A stretch of 64,000 nucleotides of DNA, from contig JABWBR010000021.1 in assembly GCA_013360405.1 (NCBI GenBank), positions 1 through 64,000 of the forward strand, read 5' to 3'. The notes under the pieces are model-generated. The model saw only the letters and a list, made by a program, of their open reading frames with translations. It had not been told where the DNA came from and searched no databases. Source of the DNA: Saprospiraceae bacterium (lineage in GTDB: Bacteria > Bacteroidota > Bacteroidia > Chitinophagales > Saprospiraceae). The stretch's first letter is position 1. Each line of letters opens with the position of its first letter. This document shows, in pieces, positions 52,405 through 61,039 of the stretch. Both the position numbers and the translations under genes were made by a program.

Positions 52405-53370
52405 ATGAAAAAAAGCTTAACCATACTGGCTTGCCTGTTTGCCTTTCAATACGCCTCGGCCCAACAGTTGCCCTACTACACCCAGTTTCGCAATTATCAG
52501 AGCCTTATCAACCCCGGTTCAGTGCATAGCGATTTTTTTCTATACGACTACAATACGTCTGTCCAGGCAAATTATCGCGCCCAGTGGATTACACAAGATG
52601 AGACGCCCCGCACGGCGCATTTGTCGGGCGAGTTTATCTCCAATTTTGGCAATAGCTTCGAATTGCTGTCGGGGCTCATGTTATTAAATGATCGCACCGG
52701 CCCTTACTCCGTCACCGGCGTATTCGGCCGCATAGGCAGCATTTTTGCCGAAGATCCCTATTTCGGGGGGTTTTCTGTCGGAATCGGTGCCGGGGCCGTG
52801 CAATACCGGATAGACGCCGACCGCATTGTATGGGCACAGCCCGATGACCCCAATATCCCTGAGCTTGACGTATCAGTGACCAAGGCCGACCTGAGTCTCG
52901 GCGCTTTTTATTACAAAAGACTTTCGGGCGGCTTTTTTGACGAAGACAATATCTATGCGGGCATCTCTATGCCCCAGCTATTGGGTACGATAGCCGAAAT
53001 ATACACGCCTACCCGAAAAGTTACACTTTATCGCGTACCCCATCTTTACGGCACGGTGGGTTGGTATCATTTTCTCAATGAAGAAGCTTTTGTAGAAGTA
53101 TCGGGCTGGTTCAAACGCGTAGAAGGCGCGCCCATTAATGTAGACCTTACCGCCCGATTTCAGCCCGTACGCACCTTTTGGGCCGGCGGCGGCTTTAATT
53201 TCAATGGAATTGTTCACCTCGAAGCCGGATTGAATATCCCCGAGCTTTTCCACGAAAACGCCAACGTAAAAATTGGCTATGCATTCGACTACAACATCTC
53301 CGCTTTCAACGTTCCCTTCGGTACTTCGCATGAATTGACCGTTGCCCTGATGTTTGATACGGTGAGGTAA
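52405..53370 (+). CDS. PorP/SprF family T9SS outer-membrane protein (second copy)
   Basis: The 321-residue protein has a signal peptide (MKKSLTILACLFAFQYASAQ). A PorP/SprF-type barrel follows, QLPYYTQFRNYQSLINPGSVHSDFFLYDYNTSVQANYRAQW. Unlike the copy at 38368 it does not follow a type B cargo gene directly. The nearest type B cargo is the SprB-repeat protein encoded divergently, about 7 kb away, so the two may be partners. The ATG at 52405 was chosen over TTG at 52399. Confidence 0.88.
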   Translation: MKKSLTILACLFAFQYASAQQLPYYTQFRNYQSLINPGSVHSDFFLYDYNTSVQANYRAQWITQDETPRTAHLSGEFISNFGNSFELLSGLMLLNDRTGPYSVTGVFGRIGSIFAEDPYFGGFSVGIGAGAVQYRIDADRIVWAQPDDPNIPELDVSVTKADLSLGAFYYKRLSGGFFDEDNIYAGISMPQLLGTIAEIYTPTRKVTLYRVPHLYGTVGWYHFLNEEAFVEVSGWFKRVEGAPINVDLTARFQPVRTFWAGGGFNFNGIVHLEAGLNIPELFHENANVKIGYAFDYNISAFNVPFGTSHELTVALMFDTVR

Positions 53371-53388
53371 AAAGACTTTTGCCTGATT

Positions 53389-53418
53389 GGTAACATTTTT
53401 TAGTTTTTGAAATACGCA
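53389..53418 (+). promoter_or_regulatory. ECF-type promoter motif of the ABC gene
   Basis: The plus strand reads GGTAACATTTT (53389-53399), 9 nt, GAAATACGCA (53409-53418), with spacing identical to the other three copies. It begins 18 bases after the PorP/SprF stop and ends 23 bases before the ATG at 53442. Confidence 0.68.
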
Positions 53419-53441
53419 TGTGGTCTACTAAATAAAGACAC

Positions 53442-55100
53442 ATGACGAATCAATTTTCTATTGTCGGGGCATTTATTGGCTCAAACAAACGGCGTGTACT
53501 CGCTTGTTTTTTTCTCGATTTTGCGGCTAACTTATTTACGCTGCTTATTCCTTTGCTGACAGCTCAGGCCGTGGCGCTGTTATTTGGTCATTCTTCCGGG
53601 CGATTCGAAGTGATCATGGACGCGGGCTTATCCCTGCCTCATTCGTTTTCGTTTTTGGTAATCGTTTTTGGCTTGGCGCTCGTAACCCGGGCGGTACTCG
53701 ACTATTGGAAGAAAAAACAGCGGGGAATGCTTTCGGAAGACTTTATTTTCGAACTGCGCCGCGATATTTTTCATCGCCATCTGCGTCTTGACCCCGGCCA
53801 GTATACCTCGAAAGGCGCAGGGCGATACCTGTTGCGCTTTAGCGGCGACATGGGCAGCGTCCAACAATTTTTGTCGAAAGGCATACTCCAATTTTCAGCG
53901 GATGTATCCCTGCTTGTGGCTGGATTGGCGCTCATTTGGTGGCTGAATGTCTGGCTGGGATGGGTAGTAGCCGGTTGGCTTGCAGTCATGGCGCTCCTGT
54001 TCTGGTGGCTCAACCGGAAGGTAGGCAGGATTGAAAAACTTCGCCGGAGCCGCAAATCTACCGCACTCGACTTCGTCAATCGACGCCTGAGCAACATCCA
54101 GACACTGCAAGCCCTCAACAGGCAAGGGATGGAAAACGCAAGGTTCAGGCGACGCGCAGAACAGTTGCGTAGGCTAGGCTACCGGTATTCACATATGGCT
54201 GCGATTCAGGAGGCCTTATTCCCGTTGGTTATTTATGGGTTGATAGGGGTGGTCCTGATATTTGGATGGCAAGGGGGGGCAACACGCCTCGACCCGTCAA
54301 GTCTTTTTGCCGTGCTCATGATTCTACTCGCCTGGCGTCCAGTGCTGCAACGACTACTTCGGGTAGGCCTGATTTGGAAAAAAGGCAGCCTCTCCCTATA
54401 TCACATCGCCCGCGTATTTCAACAACCGCTTGAGCAGGTAGCAGCAGATGCCGTGCCGGTGATTCACCCGCCCAAGACCTTGATTTTTAATAATTTAAAA
54501 TTAAATCAGCAAACCCTCGAATTCTCGTTGGCAACCGGTGAGACGGTTTGGGTAGGCTTGGCGGAAGAAGCTGAACGACAAACATTGCTTCGCTATTTAT
54601 CGAGGCTTGAAAGTCCGGAAAAAGGGCAGCTTTTTTTTGATGAGGCCAACGTATTGCAACTCGACCTGAAAGATTACAGGAGATACATCACACTGGCTTC
54701 ACCGACCTTCCCGCTTTATGGCGCCACACTGGGTGAGGCACTCGCCGGTAGTAGTAGCCGCGAAGCCTCGGAAAAAGCGGCATTGCAACTTACTGTTTGG
54801 AAAAGCCTTTTTCCCTCGCTCCAGCCACTACACATGGACACCCCCCTTAACGAAACAGCCTCCAATTTGACGCCTGCCCAGCATGGATTGCTTTTATTGC
54901 TTAGATCTTTACTCACCGGCAAACCCTTTCTCGTATTAGACCACCCTTTTAAGCACCTCGACCCATCAGCCAAAGCGAACGTAAGGGGTATTTTGGAACA
55001 AGCACAACACAAACGTGCGCTGCTCTTAATCGAAAGTGATATGGAGGCCGCCACAACTGATAATTTAAATAAAAAAATAAAAATACGCCAGTTGAAGTAA
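53442..55100 (+). CDS. ABC exporter half-transporter with degenerate ATPase domain
   Basis: The 552-residue protein has an ABC type I exporter membrane domain (about residues 1-310, five to six helices, with SKGAGRYLLRFSGDMGSVQQFL typical of the coupling region). A nucleotide-binding domain follows (about 345-552). The Walker A position reads GETVWVGLAEEAERQTLL, without the GxxGxGKS/T pattern and its Lys. The signature is LTPAQHGLL rather than LSGGQ. Walker B is FLVLDHPF, with His in place of the catalytic Glu. ATP hydrolysis seems unlikely, so it may be a scaffold or a partner of another ABC subunit. It carries an ECF-type promoter. Confidence 0.82.
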   Translation: MTNQFSIVGAFIGSNKRRVLACFFLDFAANLFTLLIPLLTAQAVALLFGHSSGRFEVIMDAGLSLPHSFSFLVIVFGLALVTRAVLDYWKKKQRGMLSEDFIFELRRDIFHRHLRLDPGQYTSKGAGRYLLRFSGDMGSVQQFLSKGILQFSADVSLLVAGLALIWWLNVWLGWVVAGWLAVMALLFWWLNRKVGRIEKLRRSRKSTALDFVNRRLSNIQTLQALNRQGMENARFRRRAEQLRRLGYRYSHMAAIQEALFPLVIYGLIGVVLIFGWQGGATRLDPSSLFAVLMILLAWRPVLQRLLRVGLIWKKGSLSLYHIARVFQQPLEQVAADAVPVIHPPKTLIFNNLKLNQQTLEFSLATGETVWVGLAEEAERQTLLRYLSRLESPEKGQLFFDEANVLQLDLKDYRRYITLASPTFPLYGATLGEALAGSSSREASEKAALQLTVWKSLFPSLQPLHMDTPLNETASNLTPAQHGLLLLLRSLLTGKPFLVLDHPFKHLDPSAKANVRGILEQAQHKRALLLIESDMEAATTDNLNKKIKIRQLK

Positions 55101-55154
55101 CATTATTCCCTCCTTGCAATACAAGGCAGATTTACATCAAAAACAATATCGACC

Positions 55155-56237
55155 ATGGAAAGGAAAATCAAAAAATCGCTCATTTGCAAAGAAGTTTCCA
55201 ACTTCTATTTCAACCGGCAAATCATCGCCGAGCATCAACCCAAAGCAGGCGATGTGGGCATTTTTCAAGTACTTACGGATGCAAGCGCCTATATCATGAA
55301 TGAACGGGGCATTGCTTCTAAGATCATGCCCGGCGACCGGCTGATGCTGGCATTTGGCAACCGCTATGCCACCAACCAATTTGAAGGATATGTGCCCAAG
55401 CACCCAACGATGATATGCCAGTTGCTCGGCAGGGGCGGGGTAGCAGGTGTTCTTACCGGCCAAAACGCGACGTTCAAACAAATTCCAGTCGATCTGGAAT
55501 TGCTGGGTTATGCTTGCGATCTTAATACCGGTGATGTGCTCAATACGATACAACATGAAAAACTCGACCGGTTTGATCCCGCTTCGGTGCGCTCAAAGGT
55601 GATCTTATCGGTGGGTTCATCTATGGATAGCGGAAAAACAACCAGTGCCGCTTATCTATGCAATGGGCTGAGCAGTGCGGGTAAAAAAGTGGCCTATGTA
55701 AAACTGACCGGTACGGTTTTCCCCAAAGACGCACAGCTCAACCTCGATCTCGGCGCCGATTATGTAGTTGATTTCAGCCGTTTCGGTTTCCCCTCTACAT
55801 ACCTGTGCAGCGAACAAACCCTGTTGGATTTGTACCAGTCGCTGCTCAATTTGGCCTGCCAGGCCGCAGAAGCGGAGTATGTCGTACTGGAAATTGCCGA
55901 CGGCCTATTGCAACGAGAAACCGCTTTGTTACTCCAAAATCAAGCATTTCTGAGTACAGTGCACGGCGTTTTGCTTTCTTGCGGCGATAGCCTCGGCGTA
56001 TTGAGCGGATTGCAATTGCTGAAAGAATGGAATTGCGCGCCTTTTGCCGTATCAGGGTTATTTACTGCCAGTGAATTGCTGGTGAAAGAAGTAAAGAGCA
56101 TGGTGACCAATACCCCAATCCTCAACCTCAGCGAATTGTCGAACTGCAAAGGCGTGGAACTACTGGAAAACCTCTCTGCAGAGTCACCTTATCTAATTGA
56201 GGCAACAAAGGAAGGAAAAAGGCTTAAAGCGGCTTGA
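55155..56237 (+). CDS. P-loop NTPase of unknown function
   Basis: The 360-residue protein has a Walker A motif in LSVGSSMDSGKTTSAAYLCNGL (about residues 149-170). The downstream YVVLEIADGLLQRETALLL could hold the Walker B Asp. The arrangement resembles SIMIBI/DUF1611-type ligase-like ATPases, but I am not sure of the family. The N-terminal 140 residues (AGDVGIFQVLTDASAYIMNERGIASKIMPGDRLMLAFGNRYATNQFEGYVP) form a separate domain that I do not recognise. It lies 54 bases after the degenerate ABC gene and is probably co-transcribed, so it might supply the nucleotide-dependent step missing there; that is speculation. Confidence 0.65.
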   Translation: MERKIKKSLICKEVSNFYFNRQIIAEHQPKAGDVGIFQVLTDASAYIMNERGIASKIMPGDRLMLAFGNRYATNQFEGYVPKHPTMICQLLGRGGVAGVLTGQNATFKQIPVDLELLGYACDLNTGDVLNTIQHEKLDRFDPASVRSKVILSVGSSMDSGKTTSAAYLCNGLSSAGKKVAYVKLTGTVFPKDAQLNLDLGADYVVDFSRFGFPSTYLCSEQTLLDLYQSLLNLACQAAEAEYVVLEIADGLLQRETALLLQNQAFLSTVHGVLLSCGDSLGVLSGLQLLKEWNCAPFAVSGLFTASELLVKEVKSMVTNTPILNLSELSNCKGVELLENLSAESPYLIEATKEGKRLKAA

Positions 56238-56248
56238 GTAAGCTGCTT

Positions 56249-56306
56249 CTTATACCTCGTGCCACCCTGCTTTGGGCACGGCCATAGCTCAGGCACGAGG
56301 TATAAG
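56249..56306. terminator. Perfect 15-bp inverted repeat between convergent genes
   Basis: CTTATACCTCGTGCC (56249-56263) and GGCACGAGGTATAAG (56292-56306) are perfect complements around a 28-base centre. It sits just after the P-loop gene stop and just before the stop of the TMEM220-like gene. A bidirectional terminator is likely, though a T run is lacking. Confidence 0.55.
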
Positions 56307-56308
56307 GA

Positions 56309-56659
56309 TCATTTAGACCAAATAATCTGCGATACCTGAGCAATCAGGCAAAGCAATAATCCCAAAAACTCTCTTGTCAATTCGATATGCGGCGCTTCCG
56401 CTTTCATCGAGCCGACGATTGAGGGCGCGCCCATCTGTATCCAATGGATAAAATCGGGTAGCAAAAAGCCCATCCACACCAACGTAGCAGCCAGGGTACC
56501 CCAGGCCAGCCAGCGGTTGTAGCGGCCCAGTGACGTCAACCCGCTCGATAGGGCTACGGCTAGATATATGGCTATCCAAAGCCAGGGGTCCGGGTCGTTG
56601 TACTGCACGACGGCAAACAGCAAAAATAACGAAGCAAGTGTCGCGAAAAATATTTTCAT
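56309..56659 (-). CDS. TMEM220-like small membrane protein
   Basis: The 116-residue protein has four hydrophobic segments and the motif FAVVQYNDPDPWLWIAIYLAVAL, typical of the transmembrane family 220 found in bacteria and vertebrates. Its function is unknown. It is probably in the inner membrane and stands alone between a hairpin and a 110-base gap. Confidence 0.82.
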   Translation of the reverse strand: MKIFFATLASLFLLFAVVQYNDPDPWLWIAIYLAVALSSGLTSLGRYNRWLAWGTLAATLVWMGFLLPDFIHWIQMGAPSIVGSMKAEAPHIELTREFLGLLLCLIAQVSQIIWSK

Positions 56660-56769
56660 AAAAAGTTTATTTTCAATAATTTATAAATCAATTTCTCTCC
56701 CTCTCCCCGACCTCCGTTGTCGGTACGGGTTTTCTTTCAGTTATGGTTAGCGGTAAACGCTAACCCTAC

Positions 56770-57258
56770 TCACTCCCTCCCCAACGCTTCTCCCATAAAC
56801 ACATAAATCCGTTCCATCTCATCACGCCCCAGGCGTTGGCCGGTTTTGCCTGCCGCATACATGCCTGCTGCCAGAATAGCGCACAACGGGAGTATCCAGA
56901 ATTCATAAGTAGAAAGCCCCAAACTCATCCGCGAGAAACCGATAATGGCGGCTATCATGCCTATAAACCCGATAATGCCGTACCCAAATACAAACATAAG
57001 CCAGATAGAAGGAAGAGGACCGAATAAGCCCCGCAACATGCTGCCTCCTTCTTTAGGTTCAATGGTAATGGTAAGCCTTGGCGACCAGAAATGTTGTTTC
57101 TCCGCAGGAATCGAAAGCGTTACGTATTGCTCGTACACGGAGCCCCTGATATGCTCTTTGTGCTCGCTGAGAGCCGCCTGCAAGCGGCGTACTACCTCGG
57201 AAGGCGGAATAGGTACATACTGCTTAAACCGGGGTCGAAGGTCGATTGTGTCTGGCAT
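56770..57258 (-). CDS. Conserved membrane protein of unknown function
   Basis: The 162-residue protein has a soluble N-terminus (DLRPRFKQYVPIPPSEVVRRLQAALSE ... YVTLSIPAEKQHFWSPRLTITIEP). Two or three hydrophobic segments follow (about 87-135: WLMFVFGYGIIGFIGMIAAIIGF and FWILPLCAILAAGMYAAG), then a short cytosolic tail. I do not recognise the family beyond similar Bacteroidota hypotheticals. It is a single gene divergent from lpxK. Confidence 0.65.
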   Translation of the reverse strand: MPDTIDLRPRFKQYVPIPPSEVVRRLQAALSEHKEHIRGSVYEQYVTLSIPAEKQHFWSPRLTITIEPKEGGSMLRGLFGPLPSIWLMFVFGYGIIGFIGMIAAIIGFSRMSLGLSTYEFWILPLCAILAAGMYAAGKTGQRLGRDEMERIYVFMGEALGRE

Positions 57259-57349
57259 GTGTTAGGTGTTTATCAGCCAAAATAGTAAGCTTGTGCCGCT
57301 GCAACAATGATTTTTGGCAATTTCGAAATAGGGTAAACAATTTTCACGC

Positions 57350-57380
57350 TTGATCGCTTTCCTGTATAAACGTACCTTTA
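57350..57380 (+). promoter_or_regulatory. lpxK promoter: TTG, 20 nt, TACCTTTA
   Basis: TTG at 57350 and TACCTTTA at 57373 match the -33/-7 pattern with one mismatch. Transcription would begin within a few bases of the ATG at 57386, so the mRNA may be leaderless. It also argues against the TTG at 57350 being the start codon. Confidence 0.45.
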
Positions 57381-57385
57381 CCGCT

Positions 57386-58453
57386 ATGCTACAGGAATGG
57401 CTCGTCAAAATACTACTTTCGCCTTTTTCGCTGCTTTACGGCATAGCGGTGGGAATGCGCAATTTTTTCTACCGCGTAGGCTTACTCAAGTCGGTGCATT
57501 TCAGCGTGCCGGTGATATCGGTGGGCAACCTCTCGGTAGGCGGCTCGGGCAAAACGCCCCATATCGAATACCTGCTTCGCCTGCTTAAGGACTATATCGA
57601 CGTGGCTACCCTGAGCCGCGGCTATCGCCGCAAAACAACAGGTTTTTTGGAGGTAAAAACAGAGATGAGCGCCGAAGATACCGGTGACGAACCCATGCAA
57701 TTCAAGCGCAAATACCCCGATGTGCTGGTTACCGTGGGCGAAAATCGCGCTTTTGCTATCCCCCGTATCCTGAGCCGCGCACCCGACACCCAACTCATCC
57801 TGCTCGACGACGCTTTTCAACACCGCGCCGTGAAGCCCGGGCTGAATATCCTGCTCACGGAATTCAGCAAGCCTTTTACCCGCGACTACCTGCTGCCCTC
57901 GGGGCGATTGCGCGAATGGCGCGCCTCCTACGAACGCGCCGATATTATTATTGTATCGAAATGTCCTACCGCCTTGACCCATGAGCAGCGCCAATCCCTT
58001 ACGCGAGAGATTGAACCTTTACTCCATCAGCGCCTTTATTTTTCGTATTATCATTACGGCACGCCTTATCATGTGTTTGAACCGTCGGCGGCTATGCCCT
58101 TGCAGCCCGATATGGAGGTGCTATTGATCTGCGCTATCGCCAATACCGACTATCTGATGGCGTACCTCAGCGAAAAGGTGGCTACCGCGCACGTCCTGGA
58201 ATACGAAGACCACCACTATTTTGATAGCGATGACATACAAAATCTGCAACGCACTTTCAATGCCTTGAATGCGCCGCGAAAAATCATTCTGACTACCGAA
58301 AAAGACGCCGTGCGATTGGAATCACATCGCGATTTTTTCGCTGACACAGGATTGCCTATCTTTGCATTGCCTATAGAGGTGGCTTTCCACGGCGACGACG
58401 GCGCCCGCTTCGACCAGGATGTAAAAGATTTTCTGTTAAACTTCAAAGTGTAA
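57386..58453 (+). CDS. lpxK: Tetraacyldisaccharide 4'-kinase
   Basis: The 355-residue protein has the N-terminal membrane helix (LVKILLSPFSLLYGIAVGMRNFFYRVG). The LpxK P-loop follows, VPVISVGNLSVGGSGKTPHIEYL, with DVATLSRGYRRKTTGF and LILLDDAFQHRAVKPGLNILL, the last holding the catalytic DD region. It phosphorylates the lipid A precursor at the 4' position, so the cell makes lipid A. The ATG at 57386 was chosen over an upstream TTG that is part of the promoter. The acyltransferase gene follows after 2 bases. Confidence 0.94.
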   Translation: MLQEWLVKILLSPFSLLYGIAVGMRNFFYRVGLLKSVHFSVPVISVGNLSVGGSGKTPHIEYLLRLLKDYIDVATLSRGYRRKTTGFLEVKTEMSAEDTGDEPMQFKRKYPDVLVTVGENRAFAIPRILSRAPDTQLILLDDAFQHRAVKPGLNILLTEFSKPFTRDYLLPSGRLREWRASYERADIIIVSKCPTALTHEQRQSLTREIEPLLHQRLYFSYYHYGTPYHVFEPSAAMPLQPDMEVLLICAIANTDYLMAYLSEKVATAHVLEYEDHHYFDSDDIQNLQRTFNALNAPRKIILTTEKDAVRLESHRDFFADTGLPIFALPIEVAFHGDDGARFDQDVKDFLLNFKV

Positions 58454-58455
58454 CC

Positions 58456-59772
58456 TTGAACCCTTTCCTACGCGGTCTTTATGCGTTTCTCAAACAGATC
58501 GTCAGGCTGGCGCTAAAAATATATTACCCCGAAACAGTAGTCGTAAACAAGGAGCGCCTGGCCTTCAAAAACCCCGCTATCGTGGTGTCAAACCACCCCA
58601 ATACGGCCCTTGATGCCATCATACCGGCAGCCCAGGTAAAAAAACAGGTATTTTTTCTGGCCAATGCCGGTTTGTACAGCAACCACTTTATGGCCTGGCT
58701 ATTCGATACGCTGTATTGCGTGCCTATACAAAGACAGCAAGACGTCACCAAACTCACCATCGACAACAACGAATCGTTTGACCGCAGCGAAAAACACCTC
58801 CTGGGCGGCGGCGTGATGTACATCGCTCCCGAAGGCAGTAGTTTTGTCGAGCGCCGCCTTCGACCTTTTCGCACCGGCACCGCACGTATCGTGCTTTCTG
58901 CCGAAAATGCAGCCTCTTTTAAGGCCGGCATAACTATTTTGCCCATGGGCCTCAATTACGACCGCCCCGACCATTCGGGCAGCAAGGTGACTATTTTGGT
59001 GGGCGAACACTTGCATGTGAGCGCGTATGAAGACTTATACCGCAAAGATCACATGGAGGCGGCCCGTCAACTTACTACCGACCTGGAAAATAAAGTGCGC
59101 GATCTGATCATCGATACGCGTGATGACAATGAGGACAGCCTGGTGCGGCAACTCGAATATTTTTTACCTTTTTACCTAAGCGCGGAAGAGCGGTTTTACC
59201 AAACCAAACAACTCATTGACGCACTGCGAAAAGACCAGGCCTTATACCAAACGCTCGAAGAAAAAACATCGGTTTACGCCGACGCGCTATCCCGCGCGGG
59301 TTTGCTGCCGGAAACTATGCAGCGTATTGCAAATAATCGCTATCCAAAGGGGGGCGACCGGCTTTTGCTGATCGCATCATGGCCCGCTTTTGTATGGGGC
59401 TGGGTCAATAATTGGTTGCCCACGGCCTTACCTGCCTGGCTGGTCAGGGTCTTTAAGTTTTATGTGGGCTACGATTCTGCAGTGAAAATCTCTTTTGGCT
59501 TGCTTTCTTTCCCTTTGTTTTATTACCTGCAATACCGCCTGGCAGCCTGGCTGTTGCCACAACCCTGGCCCTGGGTGTACTTGCTGAGCCTGGCGCCTCT
59601 TGGCTGGTGGGCGCGTATCTACTCCAAAAGGCTGGGACAAATGCGTCAGTGGTTGCGCTGGCGCCGGCTGCAGCATAATAACCCCGTATTAGCCGATGCC
59701 ATTATTACTTATCGTAAGGAGGTATCGGCGGCATTTCCTTTACCCATACATCCCGCTGCGGATAAGGTATGA
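58456..59772 (+). CDS. PlsC-type 1-acylglycerol-3-phosphate acyltransferase
   Basis: The 438-residue protein has the acyltransferase motif IVVSNHPNTALDAI (NHPN..D, with five residues between His and Asp, as in related Bacteroidota acyltransferases). YIAPEGSSFVERRLRPFRTGTARI is the second block (EGxS). After about residue 290, four hydrophobic segments lie near the C-terminus (WPAFVWGWVNNWLPTALPAWL.. and FPLFYYLQYRLAAWLL). It probably transfers an acyl chain to glycerol-phosphate lipids. The start appears to be TTG at 58456, directly after lpxK, as no ATG precedes the motif. Its 3' end overlaps the convergent MscS gene by 68 bases. Confidence 0.85.
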   Translation: MNPFLRGLYAFLKQIVRLALKIYYPETVVVNKERLAFKNPAIVVSNHPNTALDAIIPAAQVKKQVFFLANAGLYSNHFMAWLFDTLYCVPIQRQQDVTKLTIDNNESFDRSEKHLLGGGVMYIAPEGSSFVERRLRPFRTGTARIVLSAENAASFKAGITILPMGLNYDRPDHSGSKVTILVGEHLHVSAYEDLYRKDHMEAARQLTTDLENKVRDLIIDTRDDNEDSLVRQLEYFLPFYLSAEERFYQTKQLIDALRKDQALYQTLEEKTSVYADALSRAGLLPETMQRIANNRYPKGGDRLLLIASWPAFVWGWVNNWLPTALPAWLVRVFKFYVGYDSAVKISFGLLSFPLFYYLQYRLAAWLLPQPWPWVYLLSLAPLGWWARIYSKRLGQMRQWLRWRRLQHNNPVLADAIITYRKEVSAAFPLPIHPAADKV

Positions 59773-61039
59773 CAATGTTGTTCTCACGGAAAAGGCGTTC
59801 GATTTCAAAGCGGATATCGCTTCTGATATTTTCAATTTCCAGCAGGTCTTTTGTCCAGAAAAGCGCCTCGAAATCGAGCGATGATTCGCCGAAATTGACC
59901 AGCCGGACGAGCGGTGCAGGATGGGCAAGTACCGTATCGTGGTTTGAAACAGCCTCCAGTAGCAACTGTTTTACGAGTTGGGGGTTGGAATTGTAAGCTA
60001 CGCCTACTTGCAATTTATATCGCGCCTTGTCGTCAAAATGGCTCCAGTTGATGACCTTTTCGGTAATAAGCATCGAATTAGGCACAATCACCGTTACATT
60101 ATCGCGGGTTTCTACCAGCGAGGTGCGCAGCCCGATTTGCCTCACTGAGCCCACCATGCCGTCCATTTCTACCACGTCGCCAACTTCTACCGTGCGTTCA
60201 AAAAGGAGAATGATACCACAAATGAGGTCGTTGAATGTCTGTTGCAGGCCAAGTCCGATGCCTACCAGCAAGGCTGCTGCGCCGCCCCATATCACGGTGA
60301 GGTGTACGCCCAGCATTTCGATGGCCATAAGTCCGGCCACCGTGTAAATAAAATAGGCCAGGAGTCGGTTGGCCGCGTAGCGCGATCCTTCGTTGATGCG
60401 GTGTCGGCGGTAATAAGTGTGCAGTGCCAGTTGGGTGAGTACCCAATAAAAGAGTCGGGCGCCAAATACGACGGCTACGGCCACGATAATTTTGGACAAC
60501 TTAAAATCGACCACATCTCCGCCGCTTTTAAACGCAAAAAGCGTGTAGTTGAGCCCCAATTGCTGCATGAGCAACAGTACCGCCAGGGTGTATAGCAAGG
60601 GCCGCGCTACGCTGGCGTTCCTCGCCGGCGCCAGGCCGTCTTCGCGATGCCGCCGCGAGTATTTGCGCGCCAGTACAAGTTCGATGATGGTATCGAGCAA
60701 CCGCGCCAGTTGCAAAATAAACAAAACCTCCGCCACCAGCGACAATCGCAGCACGCGCTCACCTACGCGCCACAACTCAGGGTTTATACCCGAACTGCGC
60801 ATGACGGCCAGGGCGATAAGGAAAAACAAAGCCATCAGCGCCGACAACCTGATGCGACGCCGATCAGCGGCATCTATGCGGGACTGCTTGAAGAACCGGG
60901 GCAACACGCGCACGATCAGCCAATATCCTGCTAAGAATATGGCTATGAAGGTAAGCCCGCCCGCCACGGCATCGCCTACGGTGACGACCAGGTCGCCAAA
61001 GCGCAATATGTCGGTTTGTAAAAATTCTGGGATGGTCAT
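59705..61039 (-). CDS. MscS family mechanosensitive ion channel
   Basis: The 444-residue protein has several membrane helices, with the pore helix region VIWGGAAALLVGIGLGLQQTFNDLICGIILLFERTVEVGDVVEMDG followed by the beta domain (GSVRQIGLRTSLVETRDNVTVIVPNSMLITEKVINWS). This is the standard MscS core with extra N-terminal helices. It releases solutes on osmotic downshock in the inner membrane. The frame is open upstream through translated heptamer repeats, but the ATG at 61039 is the real start. Its 3' end overlaps the acyltransferase gene. Confidence 0.92.
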   Translation of the reverse strand: MTIPEFLQTDILRFGDLVVTVGDAVAGGLTFIAIFLAGYWLIVRVLPRFFKQSRIDAADRRRIRLSALMALFFLIALAVMRSSGINPELWRVGERVLRLSLVAEVLFILQLARLLDTIIELVLARKYSRRHREDGLAPARNASVARPLLYTLAVLLLMQQLGLNYTLFAFKSGGDVVDFKLSKIIVAVAVVFGARLFYWVLTQLALHTYYRRHRINEGSRYAANRLLAYFIYTVAGLMAIEMLGVHLTVIWGGAAALLVGIGLGLQQTFNDLICGIILLFERTVEVGDVVEMDGMVGSVRQIGLRTSLVETRDNVTVIVPNSMLITEKVINWSHFDDKARYKLQVGVAYNSNPQLVKQLLLEAVSNHDTVLAHPAPLVRLVNFGESSLDFEALFWTKDLLEIENIRSDIRFEIERLFRENNIVIPYPQRDVWVKEMPPIPPYDK

